Positions 31,199-45,600 of a stretch of DNA of 64,000 nt are shown here, in pieces. Position numbers and translations under genes: made by a program. The notes below the pieces were generated by a model, which worked only from the letters and a program-made list of their open reading frames with translations, made no database searches and had not been told where the DNA came from. The stretch is from positions 7,923,072 through 7,987,071 of the forward strand of contig NC_092262.1 in NCBI RefSeq assembly GCF_036320965.1, in the 5' to 3' direction. Source of the DNA: Panulirus ornatus (Eukaryota > Arthropoda > Malacostraca > Decapoda > Palinuridae). Positions within the stretch are counted from its first letter, which is position 1, and every line of letters starts with the position of its first letter.

Positions 31199-34100
31199 GT
31201 GAGTTAGGACTCCCAGAGTAAGTGTAAAGTGTGTGTTGGAAGCGGGAAATGAAGCGGCGGGATTTGGCGGGTGCCTGGGCACTTCGCCTCCCCAGGGCTG
31301 CATGGCCCTACAACTTTGGGGGGTCCCCCCGAATTACCTGTTTCCCGACACCAGGGTGAAAGAAGGACCTGCCTTACTGTTTTTAAGGGCCATTGTGGGT
31401 TATTTACCACTCCTGTGTGTGTGGAGTGCCGTAGTGTGACCGGTTAGAGATGTAGTGTTGTGGTAGAAGCGAGTGAAAAGAAGGGTAGGCCTATCAATTT
31501 AGGATTACCCCTCCAGTATGACGTGAGTTCTGTTTCTAATGGTTAGTTTCCCCTGCTGGAAATGTTATGCAAGGTAAGTGGATGTTCAGGGATCACTAGT
31601 AGTGGGCCGTTTCATAGACTAGGCCCTGCTTGAGAAATATGATCTTAAAGGCTTTTTAAAGTGAGCAGTTCTGCGGGTAATTCATAATTTTGGGTAATTT
31701 TCGTCTTGTTTTATGAGTTCTAGGGTATATGGTCGTTCAGATGCACAGTTTGTCGAAATGTTTGAGATGTCAAGTAAGTAGTGTTTCTTGTAGATGTTAG
31801 TTGTAGGAGGTGTTTTGGTGGTTCTTCTTTGTTTGCCAAGCTTGGGATATCAGAACTGCATCCTTGTGGCTTTTACGGGACTATGGCCTCTGGTTGTTGG
31901 TTGTAGCAACAAGTGATGGATTATTAAGTGTCTGATTTGTTCTTTTAGTCCTGGTGTTCCAGGCTCTGCTTTTACTATTCATAAATCCAGTTTTTGGAAG
32001 GCTATATATTTATAACACTTTATCCGTATGTTTGATAGTTCACTGCTTTACAGAAAATTATAGGAGTGGATTCTAACAAGTTGAAACCTGAGTTTGTCTT
32101 ATGTTTGCCTTAAATCATTTTTATATTGAAAATTCAAATAGAAGATAAGCACACCTTTACAGTATTGCAATATAAAAAGATGTCCGTAAATGAAAAATAA
32201 TTTTATTTTGTTGATTGTGACATTTAGTTCTTTATACTAAGTTTCAGTGTTGGTGACTGCTATTGCTTTGATTTATTTGTTAATGAAAATAATTATTCGG
32301 CTCAGGTGAGATGTGTATTCTCAGTTATATATTCAAGGGGTACCGTATTTAGAACTTTATAATTATCATTAAAAATTTTGTGCTTCTTTATATGCTGACA
32401 ATATAAACAGCATCAGATTTAAGGGTGATTATATGCAAATGACCTTATTCCTTTGTTTATGATATCTAGCTGAAGTGCGATTGACAATGAGGTGTAAGGG
32501 AAAAAAAATCATAGCAGTCATACTACTGCAATTATTATATCCAGACAAAAGGAAAGAGAACATTTAGATGTGCAGTATTGATCTACATCAAGGAATCATC
32601 CATTTTATGTAAAAATTATTCATGATACTGTATACTTAAAATAGGCCCTGACCAAGAACAATAGTGATTGAATTCTCAGAATTAAATCTAATGTAGTTAT
32701 TGATTTTGGCAGATGTCAGATTTTTCTTTGTGGTAAGGATATATTTTTACGTTAATCGCAAAGTATGGATCCAAATGTTCAGAAATAGTAAGAAAAAAAG
32801 GTCTGGACATATGTTAAGCAGTTTTTGACATTTTTGTGTGAATAGTCGTTTGAAATCAAACTGTTAATTTACAGTCTAAATTAATGCAAGCTGTATATGT
32901 ATGGCTTAGTAAGAAGGATAGATGAAACAAGTATGTGAACTTCAATTTATGTTCTGTTTAAGCTGTACCATATTAACTAGAATTGTGCATTGATAAATAC
33001 CAAAAATTTTGTTTAAGTATAACCGAGAGAATGCAGTAGCGCTAATGATGTATTTTATGGTTATGAAAGATTTGCAACTTTCCTTTTTTTCAACAATTGT
33101 ACATCAACAGCCCTCTCTGTGTTATTATGAAGTAGAATACTTCTTGAAAAACCACTTTTGATATAAAAAAACATTCTCAGGAGATGGCTGATATGTGAGA
33201 ACCAGAAAACAAGATATCATGAAATCGCGGAAAAAAAATGTTAGTGTGTTTTAATTTCTTGCCCTTCTTAACATAGACATCCACAAGATAACTTCCATTC
33301 TCATTTACTCTAGGCACTCCCCATTTTCCAAATATCTTGCCAATTTCATCACATCATCTTTGCATTCATATTAACCATTACAACCACCTTCCTCCCCTTC
33401 TCAAAATGGTTTAATACAGTCTTTCAAATTAGTATAGAAATGCTTCATTTCATCCTTACCTCACACTGTTTTCTTATTCACAGGTGCATTTATGCATACC
33501 CATACATACTCCATAGTTCCAATCTTTTCTTTTGCCCACACTATTCTTGATCAATTCCATCTATATTCTGTAACACTCTTCCATACTCTTGGTGGTAGCA
33601 CCATTGCACATCCTTCTTTCCTTCTTCCATGATAATTTTCATTCATTCCCATTCATACCACCTCCTCCTGTGCCATCTTGTAACTTACATTCATCATTTC
33701 CATTTTCACTCCATACACCATACACCCTGCCCAAGGATCTGGGTTTCCCCAATCCTCAGCATATCCAGACTTTTTCTCCATAATCTCCTTCCTTTTACTC
33801 TCATCAGTCATCCCATTTACTTTCAGAGCTATTACCCTCAATTGCCCGTTCCTTTTACTCACTGACATAACTTGTGGACTCCAGTGCTGCTTCTTAAACT
33901 TTTGTGCCTCACCCTTGAGAGGCCAACTGCAGCATGGTGTTTCTCTGAGGTTGTGAGGCTCTTAAATTCTTGGAGAAACGAAAACTCCAACACACCTCAA
34001 GTGTTTGTTTGTATTTGAAAATATATTTCTCTGATGGAATTGGTCAGTGCCTTCCTCTTCTGTTCCACCCTTAAAAGTGTAATAATGAGGTCTACCCAAG

Positions 34101-37100
34101 GAGGTGGGATGAGCTTGAATACTTCAGAAAACTTTTCCCAACTTTTGAGCCCGAACCATAGTAGCAGCACCTCGTAACCTCATAGGTTTTGATACTGTCA
34201 CTGTGCAAGACTTACTGTTGTTGACTATAATTGTTGTTATGAGTACTATTATAATTCCTTGTGGCGATTGTAATATACAGATATTTTATTCAGTACAGAA
34301 TTTTATTTTTTATATCTTTTTACAGTGTGCTCTATATCTCTACATGCAATGTAGTTTTAGGAACAGGTGACAGAAAGGAGAAAAATGAGCTAAAGATGTA
34401 TTAGATTTCTTATTCATTAGATTCTTAATTATTCTCAGTTTTTTTTTACCAGGATTAAAGGCAAACTCTGTAGCTTATGATTTGTTTATTTATGTAACAA
34501 AAATGCAAGGATTCTTGTTTTTTCATGTGCTTTTCATCTCTGTTCACTGTACATAAATTGTACTTACATGTACTGTACAGGGTAATAAAGTTTTTGAAAT
34601 TTATGTTATAGTTGCAAACAGTTACATCTTGGGTTACGTAGGACAGATTCAAGCGATATAAAGATATCTGTTTTGAGACAGTTTTTTAGAGCACAGGAAA
34701 TTAAGAATTATGATAATTTTATTCATTTTAACCCCTTTTGAATGCTGAGTTTAGCTAAAGATGATTTTGGCATTTTTAAGATTTATTGATAAACAGATCT
34801 TAGGTAATTATGTATGAAATATGGAAACCATGATCAGTGTGTGGGGCTAGGGTGTAGATGGTGGGCTCTGGTTTAGGTACATTATACGTAACAGCTAAAG
34901 AATGGATTTGTGTGAATGAGGCCTTTGTTTGTTTGATCCTGTTGCTCCCATGCTAAGGTGGGAAGAGCAGTTACATATAGATTTGAAGTGTAGAGTTTTT
35001 TGCAACATACAATATTTGGGGTAGAGAGTTTAACTTGAGTTCTCTTGGAAATATATTATATCCATTGATAGCTTCCTTGATCTTTTAATGACCGAAGTTA
35101 ATAGACTTCAAAGATCATAAAAAAAATGTTTGTTACCACGATATTTGAAGCATGTATAGGTTGACTCTCATTATGAGTAAATATGCTTCTCTTGGACTGT
35201 GTTTGGTTAACATGAGATTTATTTTTGTCTACTAGAGAACAGATTAAGGTCAGCATGTCTCTACCTTTCAGTCATTTTAGTAACTTTGTGAAAAAAATAT
35301 GCTTTGCAAAGCTTGCAGTGTGAAATCGTAATTCTTTGTTGGTAACTGGATGACACATTGTAGATAAGCTCCTAATGTCTCAGAAATGTAAAATATAGAA
35401 TTACATGTTTGTACTATCTTTCTTTTATTTGTGAGGTCTTTATGTTTAGGATAAAATATTGATAAGACTTTCCCTGCAGGCGCTGGGAGTCACTCCTCGT
35501 CCCTCAAAGGCGAATATAAAAAATTAATGAAGGAAGCATGCAATCAGGTATGTTGCTATCCTTTGGTGGTAAAGTATTTTATGGTTTGCACATTTTTAAG
35601 GATTCATTTCCAACCAGTAGCATTTCTTAAGAAATTGAAGAACTGTACAAGTATGTTTTGAATATATGCAGAAGTGTTTTTCTACCTGCTGAGAAATGCT
35701 TGGATTCTAAGGCTTGTCTCTTCTTGGTAAAGGAGTTTTTTATATTTATGTATGTATTGAATAAAAGATAAATCATATGGCTACTGCTTGTATTATGGAA
35801 GTAGTGTTTGATATGATCTGTGAATTATCTCTTGTAGATTCACTGTGTACACTTTCTTTTGATGAGAATATTATGAAATCCTTTTGGTATTGCCCAGGCC
35901 ATAGAAGTACTTCGGGGGGGTGGGAATGCTGTAGATGCTGTATGCACAGCAACACAAGTACTGGAAGACTCGCCTCGAACCAATGCAGGATTTGGGTCAT
36001 CCCTAACAGCTGACGGTAAGTTAATCAAGTTAACATGGATGGCTCATCATTAAGTACAGTAGTGCTTTGGCAGTATTCAGTGAATTTCTTGGGTTTTGGG
36101 ATGATGCATTCTAAGTTCTCCAAGTTACTATTTGGAGTTTCATTACACCCTGGCTTCAAAAATTGGGCATGGATGTAGAATTATGCATGTACGGGGATTT
36201 CCTACTTTTTTTTTTATTCTTATATGTCATTTTCTGCTTTAGTGAGGTAGTGCCAGGAACAGATGAATATTAATTAAACCTTGATTTTATACAAGAAAAT
36301 GTACAAAAGATTCAATAGGATGCATAAACTGCAAATTTTTTGTTCATATCTGCTAAATTTTGTAGATAGAGCCTTTGTGAAAGGCTTGTACCCTTTCATT
36401 ACTTACTCAATCAAACCACCTCACACCACATATTGTCCTCTAACATCTCATTTCCAACACCTCCACCCTCCTCTGCACAACCCTAAACATTTCTTTTTAC
36501 AAGACCTGTAGATTGTATGGTTGCTTACATTCCGTGGTTGTAACTGTCTGTTTTTACAGTATGGGAAGGGGAGTTTTGCACTTATGGGCCCCCTTCATAA
36601 ACTTTCTCTACTGTCATATAGTTTTTTATGTAAAATTTTTGATACTATCAGCACATGAAGTTTCATGACTTATTCCATTCATCCAGTACTCTGATATCCT
36701 AAAAGTATTCTACTTTTTTACTTCTCTACTAACAAGTTTCTTCTTTAGTGTCTTGTTATGATGTCTGATTGATCTATCAGTGCAACTTCTGAAGAATTTT
36801 TCACTCATCGTCATCAGACAGGTTTAGAAAATTGAAAGTTGTAATCAGGTCACCTCTTACTCTTTCCTATCCCATGGTGTGGATATTTATGTCCTACGAC
36901 TTCTCTCTAGCTTGATTTTTCTTTTTTGTTGCCCTCCTTTGTCTCTTATGCTACCTTAATGTGCTGATTTTAAGTACATAAGAATCATTGTGTTTTGGCT
37001 TATTATATGTTTGAATAGTTTTTTAAACATATCCATATCCATTTACTTGAATGCATTTCTAGTATATGCCAGAAGACAGTTTGTTTCCTTTTACAGTCCC

Positions 37101-39556
37101 TCTTTTTGCTGGAGTTTTGGGGAGAGGTCAGGTACAGTTTTGACTCCCAAGTCCCTCTGTCAAAAAGTTCCTGCTTGATGATTTTTTTATTGAGTTCTTT
37201 TTGTTTGTCCCATCCCCATTCCTTGCATTTTCTTAGGTTGAATTTCACCAATCATTCATCATGCCAGATTTGGAGTTTGTCAAGGTCCCCTCTTGTAAGT
37301 TAAAGCAGTCCTCATTTTTCTTTACTTCCCTCTTGACTCTAGCATCATCCATAGACATATTCAGATATTTTTCCAGTCTTTCTAGCATGTCATTTACATG
37401 GCTCAAGAAGAGCATTGATCCTAGGCTGAACCCAATGATTCCAAACCATTTTGAGGAGGTTCCTTTGACATCTGTTGAAGTCGTCTACCCATTATTCTTG
37501 CCTGAAGATCAAGCTTATTTACTAACTTGCATGGTTTAGTGTCAAGTACTTTTTTTTGAGTATCCTATGCAATTTGTTGTCCATTTGCTATCTAATTGTC
37601 TTTTTCAGTGTTATAGACATCACCCATCTGAGAGACTGGTCTTAAGTTTTGTGTCGTTTCCCAATATTTCTCAACAGTAGGAACAGAATTTGCCCCCTTC
37701 CATTCTCTTTCCACTTCCGTCTCCTCAAGCAATTCTTTGCATAATATTCAGACAGCCTGTGATATGTATGTGCACACTTAAGAACATACAGGAGAAACTA
37801 CAAAATCTCTGTATGGGTCAAGGCCCTGAAGTTATTACTTACGTCCCCCCTTTTTTTTTTTAGCTATATCAATAATTTCCAAGACCTCTTTCCCATCCCA
37901 TCTTGCTTATGATTGGGCAATAATGTCTTTCAGTCTGAAAACGCTTTTGAACTTGTTTATTTCCATGCATATCTTTACATTGTCTTCTACAACTCTTCTT
38001 TGAATCTCTTAGCCTGATGAGATGCTTTTTAACCAATAATTTACTTTTTCTGAATTTAAGGAAAAGTTTTGGAGTATCCCCTGTCTTGTCCACATTATTC
38101 CTTTCAAAGTTTCTCTGCTTCTTCCTAATATTGTTGTATTCGTTCCATGCTCTCTTATTCCTGTTTACTGTTGTCCAGCTGTTTTACTGCTTCTATCTTA
38201 CATGGTATGTCCCTAAGCTCTGCTTTTTGACATCTTTTATTGTACTATGAGTCTCTTTTCAAATCTTCCCCTTCTGTTTTTACCTAACTGTACCCATGTT
38301 CTAACTTGCCTGTAGATGTTGCAGAATCTTTTGTAACAGTGGTCTGTAATATGCCCTCAGAACTTTTGTTACTCAATTCATGTTTTTAAAGAAATGCTGA
38401 TTGTATAGCTCTGTTTAGTTCCTTGATTATATATCCTCTTTGTGTGTGGTTCTCCTCATGATATTTTTATGTCCTCATTAAACACCGAATCAAACTCAGG
38501 CATTACATTATCTATTTTACCAGGTGCACTGTACCTATATTTTCAATTTCCATGCTGCTTTGTGTAATGATAAGATCTAGTAATGGTGTATCAACCCCTC
38601 TGGTTGATGCAAAAAGTTTTTCTGTACAGAGATACCTTGATTAAAGCTGCAGTGCCTAGCATTGCTCTCTCAGTAATTTTTGGCACTTAACAGAATAAAG
38701 AAATTATGATCTACCTAGTGGTTCAAAAGTCACGCTTAAGAAAGGCAACACAAATCAGTCTCTTTTTCTCTTGGCTGCAAACTCAACCAATAGGAACAGC
38801 ATGTTTTGATCAGCATTCAGCAGATCATTTGCCTTGAGCTGCCAGTTTTAGAACACTCCCAGTGGCCATATTTTTTGCAGTGTGATAGATATATTTTTTT
38901 TTATTTTTGTTCACTTTTATGTGCTCAAGAGACCAAAGTATTGAGAAAAAGGCCAACTGATGTTGGTAATGTGGGCATTTAAAAGAAACTGACACATTAG
39001 ATATGAAATTGCAGTTTAAAAGGCAAGATGAGACACCTCACATTTGTGTTTACAGCACCATTGTAGGTTTATTTCTCATATTTTTACCTACTAAGTTTGC
39101 AATGAACCCATAATGTGTGGAAATAGGCCTGCTGGTGTTATTGTTGGAAATGTGGACTAGCATTCAAGGAAAAACCATCAGTTTAGATGTGAAAATGCAG
39201 ATTTTAAGGCATGCAGACAGTGGTTATTTTATGTTGCTCTGACTAAATGCATTGGTAAGTAATGTGCTATAACTTTTGGTGTTTTTATGATGTTATTATC
39301 TTTGAAAATTGATTATCATTTAGAAATTTATTTGATACATTTTTTGTGTGCACAATCTAATACTGTATCACCTATAAGCATTATCATAGTCTGGACACAT
39401 CTCTGTTGGAGTCATTTTACAATTTCCTTGTTTAACAGATATTTTGATTAATGGTCTGTGATCAGGAATGCATCTTGGATGATAGTCAAGGTATCTCTGT
39501 ATGCACTCAAAGAACCTGCATCTCCGTGGCCTCCTATCCCCATTAGGTTCAATTTT

Positions 39557-39639
<83 letters not shown>

Positions 39640-39657
39640 CATATATATATATTTATA

Positions 39658-39688
<31 letters not shown>

Positions 39689-42600
39689 AATTATTATTAT
39701 ACTTAGTTGCTGTCTCCTGCTTTAGCCAGGTAGCACAAGGAAACAGACGAAAGAATGGCCCAACCTACCCACATACACATGTATATACAAAAAAAATATA
39801 TATATATATATCTGTGTGTGTGTGTATATAATGGAATTATACCATTGTTGTAACTTTACCATCTCTGAGTAGTGCTTGTCTTGATACTTCTTGCACCATC
39901 CTTTTTGTTCCTTTATTGTTATCTGTAAAGACTGTTCTGGTTCATTAAAATGTGTTTGAGAATCATTAATTATCAACACCTTTTGCAAAATTTGTTCTAG
40001 TGTCTGTTCCCATTAAGTACTGTTTGAATGGGCCATCCACCATTATTTCTTGAACTTAATGCTGTTCGTTGTTAAGAAGCCCAGTCCTCAACTTCTTTGC
40101 CTTTTTCCCCGTGTGTATTGGGATGCATGCTGGGTTGTGTGATATATACATTAGAAAGAAAACAATTATGGTTCCTCGTCATGATTAAGATAAGTGTAAA
40201 TGGTGTTAAGAAAGTTCCCCATTATTCAGGTTTCCTAGTAGAAATGTGATTAATGAAGAAAGTGATTCCTAAGTATTGTGAATGCCAGGTGGAGTAGAGT
40301 GTGACGCAAGTGTAATGGATGGACATACGCTACGTCACGGTGCAGTAGGAGCCGTACCAGGTGTAAGGAACCCTGTCCTGCTGGCCAGACAGATTCTCGA
40401 TGCACAGTCACAGCCTTTACCAGGTGGCCTTGTACCTCCCAGGTGAGACCATTTCATAAGTGCGATTATCATTTTTTTCTTTCACTTTAGTAATGAGACA
40501 GGTATCTCCTAGCTGTAGTGGTGGCAGCAAAATGATATGCAAAAAAAAGTCTAGTTCAGAGTACATTTCTCTTCTTCCCCTTCTCATCCATTCCTTTATC
40601 TTTATTTTTCTTTTCTTCTATTCTGTTACACTTAAGAGTAACAGTTTTGTAATGGAAAGCACAGTAATGCATATCAACTTAAAATTAGAACAAATAAACC
40701 TTTGATATCATTAGAACTTAACTTTCACAACCTGAACATTATTATTGACAGTGGACCTTAAGTCAGTCCCAACAAATATTTGAAACTTCCAGCTTACTCC
40801 TAGGTTGAGAAATGCAAAGGTGTAGCCCTGTAGTTTAAGTGGTTCTTGATAAAATATCCCAACAAGTCACAGCAGCCAGTGGTAGCACTCGCCATTTGGC
40901 CCTACATAATAGCAACAACAATATAAGAGACCTAACAGTTAATGGATGAGGGACTCTAATGTGCCGTCATAAGTAACCAAGAGTAAGACTTATTTCACAT
41001 ATAAATTATCCCCTGGAAAACACAATAACTTAACATTTCAGTCCCAAACATACTAAAAACTACTATCTTCAGGGACATACCCTTAAACAGAACTTGTGCT
41101 CAGAATTAAAGGATCTACAAAGTTGAACTTGCCGCTGATTCTGTACTGACATTTAAGGATCTTTTCTATTGATTGAGACCACCCTTCTATTAATTGAGAC
41201 TGCCCTTCTATTAGTTGAGACCATCCTTCTATCAATTGAGACCACCCTTCTATTAATTGAGACCACCCTTCTATTAATTGAGACTGCCCTTCTATTAATT
41301 GAGACCACCCTTCTATTAATTGAGACCATCCTTCTATTAATTGAGACCACCTTTCTATTAATTGAAACCACCCTTCTATTAATTGAGACCACCCATAACA
41401 TCCTTGATAGAATTATAAAAGTTGAAATTGCAGTACAGATGTAACTACTGCCATTTGGTTTAGTATCATGAAGGTATTTAGAATTTTACCCTTTAGTATG
41501 ATATTGAAAGCAAAACATTAGAGGTGAGTGTTGTACCCTTAACCTGCCCTGTGTAGGTGGATAATCAAAACGCATATTTTATCTGGTCTTGACGGGACTT
41601 GTACTGCTTTGTGTAAGCATGAATGCACAGAATGTTTAATGAATATGGTATGGACTTTGGTGAAGGGTTTTTTATGACTGTTGATATCTTTAAAGCATTA
41701 AACAGGGTGTTGCACACTGCTTTGCTTACTAAATTACTTTTTGCCCCTTTGCTCCTCTCTGTTCTCAAATGCATAGTTTTCCCGCTCGTCACTCCAGCAT
41801 AGTCAGTGAATGAGTGATACCTCTGCTCTTACTCTGTCAACACAGATGTCCATCAGGGTTTTTTCCTATCACTCACCATCCATATTCTCTCCTTAAACGA
41901 TCTAGCTGTAATCTTCGTAGTAGAATATTGTGTTTGTTCAGTCATATGATATAGTGTGCAGTGAATTTGATTTAAGATTTTTATCAAATATTTTGTTTTA
42001 TGTTGACCTGAAAGCATAGAACTAATCAGAAGCAGTTGAACTGCATTTATTTAGTGAAGTCCTTGCATTTTAAGTCCTGCCACAACAGGTAGTGTATATG
42101 AGACATCATATGTCTGTTGACATATTCTTGTTAGCATAAGAACTCAAGAATACATGGCAGAAGGTTCGCACCTACCCCATAGGTACTCCCAGTAGAGATT
42201 TTGAATGATAGAAAATTCAAAATTATAACATATATTCTAGGGAAAGACAGGCAAAGTAGAGTTAAAGAGGGTATTGAGTAAACATATTAAAGGACTGTTG
42301 AATGTGTTCGATGATAGGGTAGCAGATATGGAGTGTTTAAGACATAGAGGTGCAGTCAATACCTATTTTAGGGGACTAATTAGGAGAAAGAGTAGTGTGC
42401 ACGAGGCAAATTCTGTTCCATCCCAATTTTTATTTTGAAGGAGACTTTGATAAATGAAATATTACAAGTGTAATGGAAATCTACCTTCTTCCTTCAAGGC
42501 TGGAGATGTTTACGATGTTGCAAAGACTACTGTGAATCAGAAGGAAATAGCTTCAGGGTCATGTGGAGTCACCTGAATCACTTCCTGGTCAGAAATGCAG

Positions 42601-45600
42601 CATTCATGATATGCATGAGATGAAATGGTCGTGGTGCTCAGTCACTTTAAGCTTTTCAACATTGCTGTTTCCTAAACCTCTTGGCATATGCAACACTGAT
42701 AACACTATTATGTACTTTGATTTGATAAAAAAAGACAGGCCTTTGTACACAAAGAACAAAAATGTTGCATAAGGGCATGGGTGCTGGGTTTATGTGTTGA
42801 CCGTATGATCTCGCAGCATTCAGTGACCAAGCTAGATCTTGTTTTGTCTATGAGATTTCTACTTAATATATTTTCGTTGGTGTAAAGTTACAAGAGATAG
42901 TATTACACCATACATGGATACTCAAGATGCATTCATAGCAAAAGAGTTTTCAATGAAGCAGCCTTCAGTAGGGTCACTAAAACATATATGATATGGAGAT
43001 ACATTCCAGACAGCATCATTTCTTACCTTTGAGTACATCCATTTTCACATCAGCTTTGGTGTGCTTATCACTTGTAGACCGTTTCCCAGACATTTCACAG
43101 ATGTTCTTTAAAGTGATGAATGAAGCAAGAGATCAAGGATGTATGTATGTGTAAAGTGAGAAACGCAAGAAGCTAAGTGCTGATTGGCTCAGAGTGCTCT
43201 ACATACATACACTGTTTGTCAGTGGCTGAGCAAATGTAAATGAAATGATGGATTTGACCAGTTTATTTGAATTTGCAGTTTTTCTTGATTATAGAAAAAC
43301 CAAGAGCTCTATAGCAAATCAGCATTCAATGGAATGTTCTTGTATATCATTGTAAACCTATATGTATTTGTGCACGGATAACACAGGATGTTTGCAAAGA
43401 AAGAAAAATGCACTAAGGTGATGCACACTGTTTTATTCTCTTGATGCCCAGCGTTCTGGACTGAGGTCATGAATGAATGGCTTATTGTACTAAATTGCAG
43501 AATCAGTCCAGTCAGTCTTTTTCCAACTGGATTACTCAGTCCAATGGGTCTTTTTCTGACAGAATTAAATTTATGTCATGTGATCTTACAGAAATTTCTG
43601 TTACATTGCAAACTTGGTTTGGTGGGATCCAGAGGGTCCATAAAGAGTATACCATAGTTGATTAGAACAGATAATTACTGTATATGGAGAGAGAATAATG
43701 ATGAATGGTGTGATGAAAAAAGGGTGGTGAAAGCCTTGTGTAGGATGAAGTTTGGTAAAAGCTGCTTTAGTGGATTGTATTGTTGTTGAATTTCTCAAGA
43801 AAGGAATAACAACATTGTTTATAGGTTAGTCAGGATTTTGAGTGTGTAAATGGCTCAAGGTGAGGTGCCTGAGAGCTAGTGGAATGCCTATATAGTACCA
43901 TTTTATAAAACAGTGTTTCCAAAGGTGAATGCTTGAATTACATATGTATAGTATTATTTGTACCAGATATGTAGTTTGGGAGAGGAGTGATTGAGAGGAT
44001 GGAGGCATTAACAAGCATTGATTGGGGAGGAGCAGTGTGGCTTTAGGAGTGGTAGAAAATGTTTGTACTAGGTGTTTACTTTGAAGTCTGTGAGAAATGC
44101 TTAGAGAGATGGATTTTTGGATCTAGAGAGAGCGTATGATGGGGTTGATACAGATGCCTTGTGGAAGGTGCTTCGAATATATGGTGTGGGTAGAAAGCAG
44201 CTAGAAACAGCAAGAGAGTAAGGCATGATGCATGTAGAAACGACAGCAAGTGGTCCTGGCTGAAGCTGGGTTTGTGTCAGGGGTATGATTTCACAGTGGC
44301 TGTTCATTCTGTTTATGGGTGGGGTAGTGAGAGAGGTAAGTGTGAGGGGTCTTAGAGAGAGGAGTGTGTTCAGAGTGTGCTGTGGGGAGTACTTGGAAGT
44401 GTTAGTAGCCGTTTGAGGATGACACCACTCAGACTTGAATGAGAAACTGTAGAGGCTGTTGTTTGAGTATGGGAGTGTGTGTAAAAGGAGAAAGATGAGG
44501 GTTAATTTGAATGAAAGTAAGGTTATGTCGTTCCCAGTCTGACAACAAACGCTTCTTCATGCTCATCTGATGGGTATATCACTAGAGGAGAGAGAATCTA
44601 TCTTGGAAAGTTTGAAAATTAATGTTGAAAGTTAGTCCAGTCAGATCTGTTGGAATGACAGTATTTGCATTTGTAAGGGATAACTGGCGAATAAAGTGCA
44701 GGTAATAAAGATACAGTTGCATGACTGCAGTCAAGTGAAGCAATTCAGGGCTAGATTGTTCCCAATTTGTAGAGGGTTTGATGGTGAAAAAACAGATTCA
44801 TGTAATTATGAGTGATGAACTTTGATATGGATAGGGTAGCTAATGTTATGCTTTTGATCATTAGAAATGGAAGATTTTAGGATGCAGCAGCCCCACTATC
44901 TGTATGGGAAGAGTTCACTTCATCCATTCCCTGTTGTGTTTGTTGAAGTCTCGTAATTAGAGGAATTTAGTTAGTTGAAGAAAGATTTAAAGTTTGAAGA
45001 GTTAAGAGATCAGATAATGAAACAGGAAAATTTTTGTTGGGAGATAAATCATAAACCAAATGACTTTGGAGTTTGATTCAGAGTCCACTAAGCATGCAGT
45101 AGGCATGAAGATATTTGCATAAGCATGGATTCCTCCTTTTAAATGGAATTATGAGTGAAGGTTCTTTTGTTGGAGTTGTGAAAAAGGTTAGGGAGAACAT
45201 CATTGGATAGATGAGTCTCATATTAGGGAGAACATCATTAAAAAGATGGATCTCATAGAAAGTAAGGTGTTTTAACAGAACTGAGTTCTTAGGAAAAATT
45301 ATGAATATTCGTGAAATGAAAAAGTCAGATCTGTTAGAAGAGCAAAGTTTTTGGAGGGGCTGGTGCTGTTACTGCTTGAGTCCTCCGTCTCATTGGCAAC
45401 AATTTAGTAGTTTGCTTTAAATAATTTTGTTTTGTCATTTTTTTGCATAACTATCAGTATAATTATAGAAGGTCACATGATCAGTGCTTGCAGTTTATCA
45501 AGTTCTGACTATTTTTATAATCATTTTCCTTTCCTTTCCAGTTTCTTGGCAGGTCCTGGAGCACAGATCTGGGCAGCCTCAAATAATGTGGAAACTTGTC

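Noticed and set aside
35773..36028. Overlapping short frames on both strands around TASP1 exon 3
   Set aside because: They are shadows of exon 3; its true frame is shorter and bounded by splice sites.
42430..42770. Possible DNA transposon (Tigger/pogo-like) fragment
   Set aside because: One frame gave a vaguely helix-like stretch, but no catalytic motif or terminal inverted repeat could be identified.
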